DNA from: JBGRQA01 sp041725895
Lineage (GTDB): Bacteria > Bacteroidota > Bacteroidia > Bacteroidales > Marinifilaceae
Assembly (NCBI GenBank): GCA_041725895.1
Contig: JBGRQA010000013.1
Span: 62,001 to 126,000, forward strand
Length of the DNA: 64,000 nucleotides
Direction: 5' to 3'
Under the pieces are notes generated by a model, which saw only the letters and a list, made by a program, of their open reading frames with translations, ran no database searches and was not told the DNA's origin. Position numbers and translations under genes: made by a program. Below, one piece after another: positions 33,873 through 43,009 of this stretch; the stretch's first letter is position 1; every line of letters begins with the position of its first letter.

Positions 33873-35612
33873 TCATTTCTGTACAATAGGGAGAGGTTTT
33901 AATTCAACCCTTCTGTTCGCCTGGTGGGCTTCCTCATTGCAATCACTGTTGTCGTTACACTGATTAAGCAATTGGGTTTCACCATATCCTCTCTGAATCA
34001 TTCGGTTTTGTGAAATACCTTTGCTTACCAAATAGTTGAAAATGGAATGGGCTCTTTTTTGGGATAGCTTCCTGTTGAATTCTTTCGAGCCCCGGCTATC
34101 GGTGTGAGCCCCAATTTCAATTACGATATTTGTGTTTGCAGACAGGTAATCCACAATATGGTCCAAAACAGTGTGGTATTCACTTTTAATATCTGCTTCA
34201 GCGAAATTGAAATAGACAGTTCCCAAATTCAGCGTGACAGTTTTTTCATTGGAATCGAGTGTTTTTTTCGGATGAATTTTTTGCAAGGAATCTTTTAATT
34301 GAAACTTTTCCATTTTTACAATCAGGTCCTCTGTGGGTAAAAGGGGCGGGGGATTGACAGGCTCCGGCTTGATCTTCATGAAATGCCACAGCCTGTCTTT
34401 TCCATCTTCCTGAAAGCGATTGGAAACCAGGTATCCCTCATTTCCCGTTTGGAGCCGGTAGCAAAAATCATCGTACGAACTATTTACCGGTTGGCCCAGG
34501 TTGACTACCTCTTCTCCTTTCTCCAGATCTACCTTGAAAATATCGAGACCGCCATAGCCATAATGTCCCTGGGATGCGAAATAAAGAACCCCATCTTTGA
34601 CAAAGGGGAATGCCTCGTCCCACCGGGTGTTGATTTGAGGACCCAGATTCGTGGGGGTACTCCAGCGACCTTCCTTCTTTTCCGTATAGTACAGATCAAA
34701 TCCACCATATCCGCCAGGCATATTGGAAACGAAATACAGTTTTTTCCCATCTTTTGTAATAAATGGATGGGTACAGCTATATTCGGAGCTGTTGAAGGGG
34801 AGTTCGATGGGAACTAGCTTTTGTTTGTTCAATTGAAGCTGCCAGATATACAGGTTGTTGAATCCATCTTTCCCGATATTTCGTTTGTGTCGGTTCCTTT
34901 TGGAATAGGTTGTATGGGTGGATCGATTTCCGCTATAGTACAGGACCGAATCATTTGTATTCAGGCATGGCGAGTTGAAATTGAGAGGCAGGTTGATTTT
35001 CAAATTCCAAACCGAATTTTGAGTAGGAGTGTGTGTGCTTGTATTATGAGCAAAAGCTGGCTGAAAAGATCCCTTTATCTCTGTATATTTTGGCTGACAG
35101 CCTAATATGCCATCAGGAGTGAGGGAAATCCCATGACTGAAGTGGATATTGGGAAGAGGGATTAATTTTATATCGATAATGCTATCTACTTTTGTTTCGT
35201 TTAGGGATTTCTCACATGCTTTGATCCAATAGCGGGCATTGCTTTCCGGATTGGTTCGAGCGGCCGAAAATAGTTCCATTGCTTTTTCGTACTCTTTTAG
35301 CTCCATTAATACTTTGCCATATTCAACCAAATCAAAAGAGGTAAACTGATTTTTATCTGCACGGGCTTGTTCAAAATATTGTGCTGCCTGGGCAGGATGA
35401 TGCATCCGGGTATAGCATTTTCCCAGTTTAAGGAAGGCGGTGTTTCGTAAGGAATCCGAAGAGGAGGAAATCCCTTTCCTGTATTGCTCTGCAGCCTCCG
35501 AAAATAATTTTTGGGAATAGGCTCTGTCTCCCTTAAGCATCCACATTCTCTGGCCTGCAGCATTTACTGCCAGTCCAACCATTACAATAAACAGAATATA
35601 ATGTTTCCTCAT
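33873..35612 (-). CDS. OmpA-family protein with TPR and PD40 repeats
   Basis: A 579-residue envelope protein. A signal peptide (residues 1-20) is followed by TPR-like helices (about 25-125), a PD40/WD40-like beta-propeller region (FITKDGKKLYFVSNMPGGYGGFDLYY, GVLYFASQGHYGYGGLDIF; about 180-420) and a C-terminal OmpA peptidoglycan-binding domain (about 460-575: VIEIGAHTDSRG, NRKLSQKRA, NRMIQRGYGE). This is the architecture of the PorE-like/gliding-associated OmpA proteins that tie T9SS assemblies to peptidoglycan. It is the last gene of a four-gene minus-strand unit and lies 11 bases after the PorP/SprF-like gene. A paralogue is encoded at 45132-47354. Confidence 0.9.
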   Translation of the reverse strand: MRKHYILFIVMVGLAVNAAGQRMWMLKGDRAYSQKLFSEAAEQYRKGISSSSDSLRNTAFLKLGKCYTRMHHPAQAAQYFEQARADKNQFTSFDLVEYGKVLMELKEYEKAMELFSAARTNPESNARYWIKACEKSLNETKVDSIIDIKLIPLPNIHFSHGISLTPDGILGCQPKYTEIKGSFQPAFAHNTSTHTPTQNSVWNLKINLPLNFNSPCLNTNDSVLYYSGNRSTHTTYSKRNRHKRNIGKDGFNNLYIWQLQLNKQKLVPIELPFNSSEYSCTHPFITKDGKKLYFVSNMPGGYGGFDLYYTEKKEGRWSTPTNLGPQINTRWDEAFPFVKDGVLYFASQGHYGYGGLDIFKVDLEKGEEVVNLGQPVNSSYDDFCYRLQTGNEGYLVSNRFQEDGKDRLWHFMKIKPEPVNPPPLLPTEDLIVKMEKFQLKDSLQKIHPKKTLDSNEKTVTLNLGTVYFNFAEADIKSEYHTVLDHIVDYLSANTNIVIEIGAHTDSRGSKEFNRKLSQKRAHSIFNYLVSKGISQNRMIQRGYGETQLLNQCNDNSDCNEEAHQANRRVELKPLPIVQK

Positions 35613-35623
35613 AGCAATTGTTT

Positions 35624-36553
35624 TTAGAACCTGGGACTTTGAATGATTGCTGTAGCTGGTTTATCCATCGAGAAGATAAGCATTACCTCATGGCTGCTTA
35701 ATTTCTCATGGCCCAATCCAAAAGTATACTGGTAGGCGTAACCCAATTTAAACATAGGGGTTAAGCGTAGATTGACAAAGGCCAGGGCTTCCTTAGTTGT
35801 TCGATAGGAAAGACCGGCTCCATACCTTTTTTGGTAACGCAATTGGGCATTGAAATCGGCATCAAAAGAAGTATCCACCAAATATTTTACCAGGGAGGAT
35901 ACATTCAGATCCCAATCTTTGTGGAGGGCCAATTCATACCCAGCTTGTAGGTAGTAATGATAGTATTTGGGATTGTAGTCCGGGCGTTGCTTCCTTTCTT
36001 CCGGATCGTAATAGATTTGGTTGTTCAGCAGGCTGGGGATGGTCAGTCCCAAATAATATTTTCTGGAAAAGTAGTACAGCCCCAATTGAAAATCAGCCCT
36101 TGTAATGTTTTGGTCCAGGAGGAATTCCGTGTCATTTCCTTCAATTGAAGTTACCGCATCCAAATCATCCTTCATAAACAAAGCGCCGGCCGAAAGCCCA
36201 AAGGAGAGGTATTTGTCGGTGCTCAGTCGGGTACGATAGGCATAGGATGCCCAGAAGCGTGTATTTGTGTGAACTCCAAGTTTTTCATGCAGAACGGATA
36301 CCCCTGCGGAGGTTTTTAGAAAGGGCATGTTAACGTTCAGAACATTTAGCTTTGGGGCTCCCTCAAAACCGATCCACTGCTGGCGGGATAGTAATGCGGC
36401 ATTCACCTCCTCGTAGCTTGTGGCTGAAGCAGGATTGATAATGGGCTGGTGAAACATATACTGGGCCACATCCATCTGGTTCTGACCGTAATTCTTGCTC
36501 TCTGGTAAAATGCAGAGAAGAACAAACCATACTATGTAATAAATTCTTTTCAT
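35624..36553 (-). CDS. PorP/SprF family T9SS-associated outer-membrane protein
   Basis: A 309-residue beta-barrel protein with a signal peptide ending about SKNYGQ. The family opening is plain: MFHQPIINPASATSYEEVNAALLSRQQWIGFEGAP, then LSVLHEKLGVHTNTRFWASYAYR-like strand pairs. The last residues form a terminal beta strand. SprF is needed for secretion or attachment of the adhesin SprB in Flavobacterium, and PorP-like proteins pair with type-B cargo. Here the gene lies between a type-B cargo gene (12 bases upstream) and the OmpA-family gene, so all are probably co-transcribed. Confidence 0.92.
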   Translation of the reverse strand: MKRIYYIVWFVLLCILPESKNYGQNQMDVAQYMFHQPIINPASATSYEEVNAALLSRQQWIGFEGAPKLNVLNVNMPFLKTSAGVSVLHEKLGVHTNTRFWASYAYRTRLSTDKYLSFGLSAGALFMKDDLDAVTSIEGNDTEFLLDQNITRADFQLGLYYFSRKYYLGLTIPSLLNNQIYYDPEERKQRPDYNPKYYHYYLQAGYELALHKDWDLNVSSLVKYLVDTSFDADFNAQLRYQKRYGAGLSYRTTKEALAFVNLRLTPMFKLGYAYQYTFGLGHEKLSSHEVMLIFSMDKPATAIIQSPRF

Positions 36554-36564
36554 ACTTCAGAGAT

Positions 36565-37635
36565 TTACTGTTTGCCACTCCGTATTTCTACATACCCTTT
36601 CATTGGATGAGTATCACCGTTGTGGCGGTAGAAAATATAGTAGTAGGTGCCGTTTACCAGTTTCATGTCACCGGATTGGAGGAAACCTTTTTTACTCGTT
36701 CCGGTCCAGGTATTTTCATAGGGGCTTGCTTCGTGTACAACATCTCCCCAACGGTTAAAGACCACCAATTTGTTGTTGGGGTAATTCTCCAGCCCCAGGA
36801 TTACAAATTGGTCGTTGATTCCGTCTCCATTTGGCGAAAAGCCGGACGGAATCTTCAGGGCTGTTTCTACCGCAGGAAATAGGGAAACCTGTTCCGCTTT
36901 TTGATTGACAAGAACGGATATGCTATTTAGGTTTTGATTCCTGGAAGCACTGGCCAGAGGTTTCCAGGAGGCTGACGATCTGATATAAACATCCAGTTTT
37001 GTTTCGGCAATATCCTCCAGTTCTGCCTCCAAATAGGAGAAGCTCATTGCCTTTATCTCCAGAGCTTCGGCATTAAAATGGAAGTGTCGGTGAATACTTT
37101 CCTCCCTTCCGTTGAAATAGGTTTGGTGTCCCCTTCTCAGTTCAATGTTGGTGTAATTATTCGCTGCTGTTATTTCCAGTCCCATGTTCCCGGGCTGAAC
37201 CGCCTGGTCCTTCACCAGGGATATGGTTTTTACAATTTCTCCGGTTCCGCTGGAGGTGATATGGCTTTCCTCTCTTTCATTCAATATATATCCATCCAGC
37301 ACCAGCTCGCTGCTATTCAAATCCAAGCGACCTGATTGAAGATTCACATCTCCTGAAAGCTGTAGTAGAGTATGTAGAGAGCAATTGGCATCCACTTTCA
37401 GGTGATGGGCGCTTACTCTTTTATCGCCATTGATTTCCAGTGTTTCTGAAAGACTCTTCAGCACCAGGATACTTTCATCACTGGCCTTAAATTCCCCGTC
37501 GTTAAGAAGGGAGGTGCCGTGCAGATTGAAAACCGTATTGCCTTTTATGTACAAGCCTCCAGTTTCGACCTGTAGGTTTTGAGCACACAGGCAGTGACTT
37601 AGCAGCAATAGTAAATAGGTTAATTTTGGTTTCAT
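36565..37635 (-). CDS. T9SS type-B sorted surface protein (gliding-motility C-terminal domain)
   Basis: About 356 residues from ATG 37635, which gives a clean signal peptide (MKPKLTYLLLLLSHCLCAQ); an in-frame ATG at 37674 would add 13 polar residues and overlap the upstream gene. The body has parallel beta-helix-like strands (GGLYIKGNTVFNLHG, SGDVNLQSGRLDLNSSELVLDG). The last 90 residues are the type-B sorting domain (GFSPNGDGINDQFVI, NNKLVVFNRWGDVVHEA, GTYYYIFYRHNGD). It is probably carried to the surface by the T9SS with the help of the PorP/SprF-like protein encoded next to it. Confidence 0.88.
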   Translation of the reverse strand: MKPKLTYLLLLLSHCLCAQNLQVETGGLYIKGNTVFNLHGTSLLNDGEFKASDESILVLKSLSETLEINGDKRVSAHHLKVDANCSLHTLLQLSGDVNLQSGRLDLNSSELVLDGYILNEREESHITSSGTGEIVKTISLVKDQAVQPGNMGLEITAANNYTNIELRRGHQTYFNGREESIHRHFHFNAEALEIKAMSFSYLEAELEDIAETKLDVYIRSSASWKPLASASRNQNLNSISVLVNQKAEQVSLFPAVETALKIPSGFSPNGDGINDQFVILGLENYPNNKLVVFNRWGDVVHEASPYENTWTGTSKKGFLQSGDMKLVNGTYYYIFYRHNGDTHPMKGYVEIRSGKQ

Positions 37636-37667
37636 ATCCCTTATTTTTGTTTTGCTGGAATTGTTCC

Positions 37668-39737
37668 TTACCATAAATCCTGCCAGCTTGTGCCATCATA
37701 GCATCTTAGCTTATGGCTTACTGCATCCATATAGATATCCCCTTCACGGGGTGTTGCTGGAGCTATCCCAGGTGAAATATGCAGTACCTGGGATATACTC
37801 ACGTTTCCATTTAGTATTGTTTGGGTAATGGAGTGATTTCCAACCGTGATTATGGTTCCACTGGAGAAAATGTGACCATTGTTCCCAATCGGTACCCAAC
37901 TTGTTCCATCGTATACATACAAGGTATGATCGGTGGTATTGAAATAGATGTCTCCGGGAGAAGCCGAGGGTGGGTTGGTACCACCAACCGGGGGATTTCC
38001 CAATATTGCCGTGAGGTCTACCGAGTTTCCATTCTCTATCTCAAGGGTGTTTCCGCTTAAAGTCAGTTTTTGATCGTCGGTGTTGGTACTGGCAGCAAAA
38101 GTAGTTTTGTCCATCCATTCTACTGTTCCCGTTGCATTGGTCGACAATATCTTGTCGTTTCCTCCCGAAGAAATGTCTTCAGTGGCTATGGTGCCGTTGT
38201 TAATTTTATCACTGGTGACGGCATTTGTTGCTAGCTTTGTGTTTGTGACTGCTTCGGTAGTAATTTGAATGGTACCGCCGGCAGCAATACTGGCATCACC
38301 AGATGGGGATACACTTTGCCAGCTACTGCCATCTGCTATTAGGAAATTGCCTGAGGTAGGGGTGGCAGTTCCCACATCCGCAATTTCACCGATGCTCGAT
38401 ACGGTTTTATCGATCTGGGCCCAGGTGTAGTCATTGCTTTGTGCCGTGATAACTCCTGTCCTTCCAAAAACCGAATTCACATCATTGGAGTTGTTAATTC
38501 TTTGCCAGATTGATCCGTTGAAAATAGCCCAATCCCCAGCAGCAAAGTCAATGTTGCCCGAGCCAAGATTTCTGGTGGCGCCGACCGATACTACTAAATA
38601 ATCGCCATTGGTGCCGATTCCATTTACAAGAGTGGGTGAATTGGACGAGGCATTCCATGCTCCCCGGTAATTCAGTGTGCCGGGGACAGAAGCAGGTGCC
38701 CAGGCAGAACCATTCCACTGAAGGAACTGGTCGGTGCTAGCACCCATAGGGTGGAGTTTGGGAGCTGTAATCGAATTGTCAGCGAGCTTGGCTGTGGTTA
38801 CCTTGTTGCCTCCAATCGTTGTAACCCCGGTATTGTTCATGGTGACGTCACCACTCATTACTACTTTTGAGTTATTGACTGCTGTCCCATCCGTCCCGAT
38901 AATTATTTGTCCATCAGCCAGCCCTTCCAGTTTGGAGAGAGAAATGGCTCCTTCGGTAATGTTGGTGGTGGAAACAGAAATCCCTGAAAGGTCTACCGAG
39001 TTGCCATCGGCAATACTCAGTTCGTTACCACTTAAAGCAAGAGTCTGGTCGTCGGTATCGGTATCCACTGCAACCCAATTGCTTCCATTGTATACATAGA
39101 GTTTATTGTCAGAGGTGTTGTAAAATGTGTCACCGGTAGTAGCGGTTGTCGGGTTGGTATCTCCCTTTGGGGTATTGCCCAATACAGGTGTCAGGTCCAC
39201 CGTGTTACCATTTGAAATACTTAGTTCCTTACCACTTAATGCAAGAGTTTGCCCGTCGGTATCGGTATCCACCGCAACCCAGTTGGTACCATTAAAAACA
39301 TAGAGGGTGTTGTCAGTGGTATTGTAAAACGTGTCACCGGTGGTGGCGTTTGTGGGGTTGGTATCCCCTTTAGGAGTATCGCCCAATATCGTTGACAGGT
39401 CTACCGAGTTGCCATTTGTAATGGAAAGGGTGGTACTGTTTAATGTTAGATTCTGATTGCTTATCTGCCCCAGGAGTTGCCAGGTTGTTCCATTGTAATA
39501 GTAGAACCCGGGCGTACTATCATCCTGGTAGATCAACAGGCCTGTTGCCGGAGATGTTACTGCATCCCTTTCCGATTGTGTTAACCGGGGAATCAGTATC
39601 CCCTTTTCAGACGTTCTGATCTCCAGAGCAGCACTGGAATGAGGGGTGAATTCTTCCTTTCCGATACCAACACTTTGTGAGAATACGGAAATACCTGAAT
39701 ACAACAGAAAAAAGAGGAGGAGGACAAGGTTTTTCAT
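37668..39737 (-). CDS. Secreted repeat protein resembling a tail-fibre or adhesin shaft
   Basis: A 689-residue protein with a signal peptide (1-20). The next segment (AALEIRTSEKGILIPRLTQSERDAV, then TGLLIYQDDSTPGFYYYNGTTW) is a widespread N-terminal module of Bacteroidota surface proteins. It is followed by repeats of about 65 residues with the words GDTFYNTTDNTLYV, NGTNWVAVDTDTD, LALSGNELSI and GNSVDLT, seen twice in tandem near residues 125-265 and again near 560-630. The middle (SLSKLEGLADGQIIIG, GVITAQSNDYTWAQI) looks like phage tail-fibre shaft sequence. No type-B sorting domain is present, so it may assemble with the sorted protein encoded downstream. First gene of the four-gene surface unit. 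Confidence 0.82.
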   Translation of the reverse strand: MKNLVLLLFFLLYSGISVFSQSVGIGKEEFTPHSSAALEIRTSEKGILIPRLTQSERDAVTSPATGLLIYQDDSTPGFYYYNGTTWQLLGQISNQNLTLNSTTLSITNGNSVDLSTILGDTPKGDTNPTNATTGDTFYNTTDNTLYVFNGTNWVAVDTDTDGQTLALSGKELSISNGNTVDLTPVLGNTPKGDTNPTTATTGDTFYNTSDNKLYVYNGSNWVAVDTDTDDQTLALSGNELSIADGNSVDLSGISVSTTNITEGAISLSKLEGLADGQIIIGTDGTAVNNSKVVMSGDVTMNNTGVTTIGGNKVTTAKLADNSITAPKLHPMGASTDQFLQWNGSAWAPASVPGTLNYRGAWNASSNSPTLVNGIGTNGDYLVVSVGATRNLGSGNIDFAAGDWAIFNGSIWQRINNSNDVNSVFGRTGVITAQSNDYTWAQIDKTVSSIGEIADVGTATPTSGNFLIADGSSWQSVSPSGDASIAAGGTIQITTEAVTNTKLATNAVTSDKINNGTIATEDISSGGNDKILSTNATGTVEWMDKTTFAASTNTDDQKLTLSGNTLEIENGNSVDLTAILGNPPVGGTNPPSASPGDIYFNTTDHTLYVYDGTSWVPIGNNGHIFSSGTIITVGNHSITQTILNGNVSISQVLHISPGIAPATPREGDIYMDAVSHKLRCYDGTSWQDLW

Positions 39738-40073
39738 CGCGATTGGATTTATGTTATGTGTTGTGTCTCTTGGTGGTTACCATAAAAGTTAATGAATTAT
39801 TTTTACACTGAAAAATATTTTTTAGACCCTGCTTTTTTCTGTACTGTATGAAAGAGGGAGGGGGAGTGAATATGCTCTGTTGTTGTTGTCACCTGGGCAA
39901 TACTTCAGGTGGCAAAAGGAGTATTTCACTGCAGAAATTGATTTCAATACTATGATGATCTATTGCTTGGGATGCGAGGTTGCAGAGCAACAATCCATTC
40001 TCCTCCTTTTTAGGAGGGGATCAAATATCGATGTATCCGTTCATTCTCTGTTTGATATGTATTGTTTTTGCAA
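39738..40073. other. Intergenic stretch upstream of the surface operon
   Basis: It should hold the promoter of the minus-strand surface unit that starts at 39737. Short open frames here have no recognisable content. Confidence 0.4.
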
Positions 40074-40103
40074 AATCAGCACCATCTGTAAATGGTGCTG
40101 ATT
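40074..40103. terminator. Hairpin downstream of the decarboxylase gene
   Basis: A perfect 12-bp stem (AATCAGCACCAT / ATGGTGCTGATT) with a 6-base loop lies 13 bases past the stop of the minus-strand decarboxylase gene. On that strand it is followed by GATTTTGC, a weak T-tract. Confidence 0.7.
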
Positions 40104-40115
40104 ATTGCATTTAGA

Positions 40116-41393
40116 TTATTTTACACGAGCAATTTGAGAATTGATTGGAATATTATGTGAATGGAGACCTGGTTCCTGACCATGAGTATCAAATTCAATG
40201 TTTACCCCCGGCCTGAATAGCAGGCAATGGGTTGATCCTCCAAAATGGAACATACCCAGTTGATCTCCTTTGTTTACATGCTGCCCCTCGTACACGGTTA
40301 TCTCATTGGTAGATACCTCACTCATTCCAACCGAGAGGAAGCACATCAGGCCAATGGCAGGATTGTCCGCCTCAATAAATATCATTGCCCTGGCAGCCAC
40401 TTCGGTTAGATAGGCTTGAGAGTTGTTGGGAGCCGAAGGATCGGGGCCGTTGGGATTCAGGAAGCCCTGTGATAAAGCTTCGGAGTAGTAGGACCCATCG
40501 GTAACGTAAGCCTTAACAATTCTACCGCTTACAGGACTGTGCCAGCGATGGTAGCTGAGTGCACTTAGAAAAGCCTGGTATATGGATCCGCCAACAAATT
40601 CTTTGGTTAAAGGATCACCGGCCAGCATGTGTTCCAGGGAGTAGGGTTGTGATTTGATCCAGAAGCGATCCCTGTTTTTCACATTTCTTGCGATTTTGTA
40701 GGGAGCCGATTCACAGGCATTCACAATAACATTATCATTTTCTGGTTCTGCAATGGGGCGGATTCCCTCCCGGAACTGGCGGGTAAAGAAATCATCCCAG
40801 GAATTGAAACCAAAATGCTCCTTTTCCGGATCACATTGAAACTCCGCTGCAAAGTTTGGCATTTGCTCCATTGCGGAGGGACCAAACCAGCCATTGGAAT
40901 TGCGGTTCAATACATAGCAGGAATCTTTGGAACCCAAAAAGCGAGCCCATTCGTTTAGGATTTTCTTCAGCTGCCGGTTTACTTTTTCGTTCAGAAAAGC
41001 CGAAAAACCACCTATGGTGCCCATGGGCCAGTCTAAAATGGCATTGATGGGAAAGCCTACCAAACCTGTATCGTTGTATTCGGGTGCCTTGGTCATAATG
41101 GCGTTGAGCAATTGAAGCATGTGCTTGTAATTCCGAACCTGTGGCTTGTGTGTAGGTGTTTGAAAGTAGGGGGGCTTGTGAGGAATCTGCTCAAACATCA
41201 TGTAAAAGAGCATGTAAAGCTCCGGATCCCCCTCGATGAGATCTTGAAACTCCTGAATCACCGGATGAAGTTCCTGGGGACTTCGGTCCACATCATCAAT
41301 CAGATTTTGCAACCAGCTTTCCAGAAATTTTTGATCTGAACTAAGCCATTGCCCCACACGGTAGGGGATTTTTTGTTCCAGAATTTTTTCCAT
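40116..41393 (-). CDS. Phosphatidylserine-decarboxylase-family protein (pyruvoyl enzyme, PsiD-like)
   Basis: A 425-residue protein with an N-terminal PSD-associated domain (PMGTIGGFSAFLNEKVN, WARFLGSKDSCYVLN, SWDDFFTRQF) and a C-terminal PSD catalytic domain (YHRWHSPVSGRI). The self-cleavage site is FGGST with the serine at residue 387, which becomes the pyruvoyl group of the small subunit. This long, soluble form with the extra N-terminal domain is the one related to fungal PsiD, an L-tryptophan decarboxylase, rather than to the membrane Psd of phospholipid synthesis. The substrate is therefore open: an aromatic amino acid or a phospholipid. It is a single-gene unit. Confidence 0.88.
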   Translation of the reverse strand: MEKILEQKIPYRVGQWLSSDQKFLESWLQNLIDDVDRSPQELHPVIQEFQDLIEGDPELYMLFYMMFEQIPHKPPYFQTPTHKPQVRNYKHMLQLLNAIMTKAPEYNDTGLVGFPINAILDWPMGTIGGFSAFLNEKVNRQLKKILNEWARFLGSKDSCYVLNRNSNGWFGPSAMEQMPNFAAEFQCDPEKEHFGFNSWDDFFTRQFREGIRPIAEPENDNVIVNACESAPYKIARNVKNRDRFWIKSQPYSLEHMLAGDPLTKEFVGGSIYQAFLSALSYHRWHSPVSGRIVKAYVTDGSYYSEALSQGFLNPNGPDPSAPNNSQAYLTEVAARAMIFIEADNPAIGLMCFLSVGMSEVSTNEITVYEGQHVNKGDQLGMFHFGGSTHCLLFRPGVNIEFDTHGQEPGLHSHNIPINSQIARVK

Positions 41394-41592
41394 AACCTAA
41401 AGTTTTAATTGTTACGTTTCTATTAAGATTTATTAGTGGTCTATATGATTTTTAGTGGGTGAAAATGATCATTGTTTTCTATCGAGGATATTTACCCATA
41501 CAAATACTTTATTCCAGATCGCATTAACTTTAATTGTAGCGCTTTGGCATTGGTAACGTAGGTGGGGCCCCATAGACGAGAAAGGTGTTAAG
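41394..41592. other. Intergenic stretch upstream of the decarboxylase gene
   Basis: It contains the presumed promoter of the decarboxylase gene on the minus strand. No gene is visible. Confidence 0.4.
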
Positions 41593-41714
41593 AACAGAAT
41601 GCTGTTTGAGCCGAGGAACGAGGTGAGTTCATTCTGTTTAACCTTCGAGTCGTTATGGGTCACCGAGTGCCGTAGCCTAGAATTTTTGGTACTTTTTTTT
41701 CATGAAAAAAGTAC
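41593..41714. repeat. Intergenic repeat-like element with two inverted repeats
   Basis: Two structures stand close together. AACAGAATG (41593-41601) and CATTCTGTT (41630-41638) are a perfect 9-base inverted pair. GTACTTTTTT (41689-41698) and AAAAAAGTAC (41705-41714) are a perfect 10-base pair around TTCATG. The GC content and word use differ from the AT-rich flanks, and there is no credible gene. It looks like a dispersed non-coding repeat of this lineage; copy number cannot be checked here. Confidence 0.55.
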
Positions 41715-41989
41715 AAGCCCGTCCGGCTAAAAGGACAAAAGCATAATATTTCAAATTACTTTGAACGAAAAGCACCCACTGTAATCCAGAAAGAGCATTT
41801 ATTAATGCTGTATTCGTATTTTTTATATGAATAAAATAGTGCCTAAGATGATTTGCCCTCTTTCTTACTCCCCTAATAGAAGGAAGTATAGAGGCAGTCT
41901 ACTATTCTTTTGTTTGTAAAGGGTGACTCCTATTTACAACATTTACAGACTGCTTTATGCTTAAATAGAGCTTGATCTGAGACTTATTA
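41715..41989. other. Intergenic stretch without a recognisable gene
   Basis: AT-rich DNA downstream of the carboxypeptidase-regulatory-like gene. I see nothing in it beyond a weak GTCC/GGAC hairpin near 41721. Confidence 0.4.
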
Positions 41990-42925
41990 TCAATTGGTTT
42001 CCTCTTCTATATGTGGTTTAGCCAAAGGATCCGGTTGCATTTTTACATGCAGCTTGCATTGCTCCGAAGCAAAGCATCGGATGGGAACCAGAAGGGTCTT
42101 GTAATTCATGTTGGTAATCCGAAGGGTGTATTCTCCTTCAGGGAAGGTTTTAAAGCGGAAGGTTCCATTGGGGGATACATCGGTGCTCAATTCCAAACCT
42201 TCTACCGACACGGTTCCCCGGGTAATGGAATTGCCACTTTCCTCGTCGGTGACATAACCAAGTACCGCATTGGGCCGGTAATGAGTTCTGCTGGCCTGGC
42301 GAGCTGCAAAGTAATGATTTACAAACTCAGGGTGTTCCGATCGGTATCCCTCTATGCTCCAGTCCAGTTCATTTTTTAGAAGTAGGTTGATTTCTCGTTT
42401 TGTAGTTTTGAATTCAGTACCGGCCTCTTTCTTATCCTTCAGAATCCTTATCTTATTGGTTCGGTTTTCCTCCAGGGCATCTACGTCCGTTGAAAAGTCA
42501 GTAATGGTTTCAGGAGTAATTTTGTAATTGGCCAGTTCTGCAATGTTTTCATTGGATATTCTTATGAGATTTTGGCTGGAATTGATCAATTCTACAATAC
42601 TCAGTTTGCGTAGATCTGATTTGGTGCTTTTCACCTCTTCCAGCATTTTTTTGTTGTTTGTGGCATTGGCAAAGCGGACCAATCCTACAGATAGGGGGTA
42701 GGCCTTCTTAAGTAATTTTTTTTTGATCTCTCTTTTTTCCTGGGTTAGCCATTCTATCGGTGTTTTCATTATTTGAGACAACTTTTCCAGCACTCTCAGT
42801 TGTTTTGAAAAAATTGTTTTCAAATCATTTGTTGCCTGATCTGCTTCGTAAATCGCAGTATTTTCATCCAACACTTTTTCCGTTTCATTGAAGGATTCTA
42901 ACTTCATTCTATCAGATGCATTCAT
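41990..42925 (-). CDS. Protein with C-terminal carboxypeptidase-regulatory-like domain
   Basis: About 311 residues from ATG 42925 (MNASDRMKLESFNE). An in-frame ATG at 42994 would add 23 residues of unlike composition and is less convincing. No signal peptide is seen. The first 220 residues are helical and charged, with a DUF-like pattern of Lys/Glu-rich amphipathic helices. The last 85 residues (AVLGYVTDEESGNSITRGTVSVEG, FRFKTFPEGEYTLRITN) form a carboxypeptidase-regulatory-like beta sandwich. I do not recognise the full-length family. It stands alone, upstream of the 42-bp repeat zone. Confidence 0.7.
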   Translation of the reverse strand: MNASDRMKLESFNETEKVLDENTAIYEADQATNDLKTIFSKQLRVLEKLSQIMKTPIEWLTQEKREIKKKLLKKAYPLSVGLVRFANATNNKKMLEEVKSTKSDLRKLSIVELINSSQNLIRISNENIAELANYKITPETITDFSTDVDALEENRTNKIRILKDKKEAGTEFKTTKREINLLLKNELDWSIEGYRSEHPEFVNHYFAARQASRTHYRPNAVLGYVTDEESGNSITRGTVSVEGLELSTDVSPNGTFRFKTFPEGEYTLRITNMNYKTLLVPIRCFASEQCKLHVKMQPDPLAKPHIEEETN

Positions 42926-43009
42926 AGTGGTAGTTTTATTAGTTATTAATACGCTTATCTGTAAACTTTTCAATGCAATCGTTGTTCGCCCCAATAGCCC
43001 CGAGGGATT

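Noticed and set aside
37668..39737. Prophage tail-fibre gene
   Set aside because: It has a signal peptide and lies in a T9SS surface operon; no other phage gene is present.
41469..41663. Open frame of 64 codons on the minus strand upstream of the decarboxylase
   Set aside because: It crosses the inverted-repeat element and encodes no recognisable pattern; it is more likely a chance frame in a repeat.
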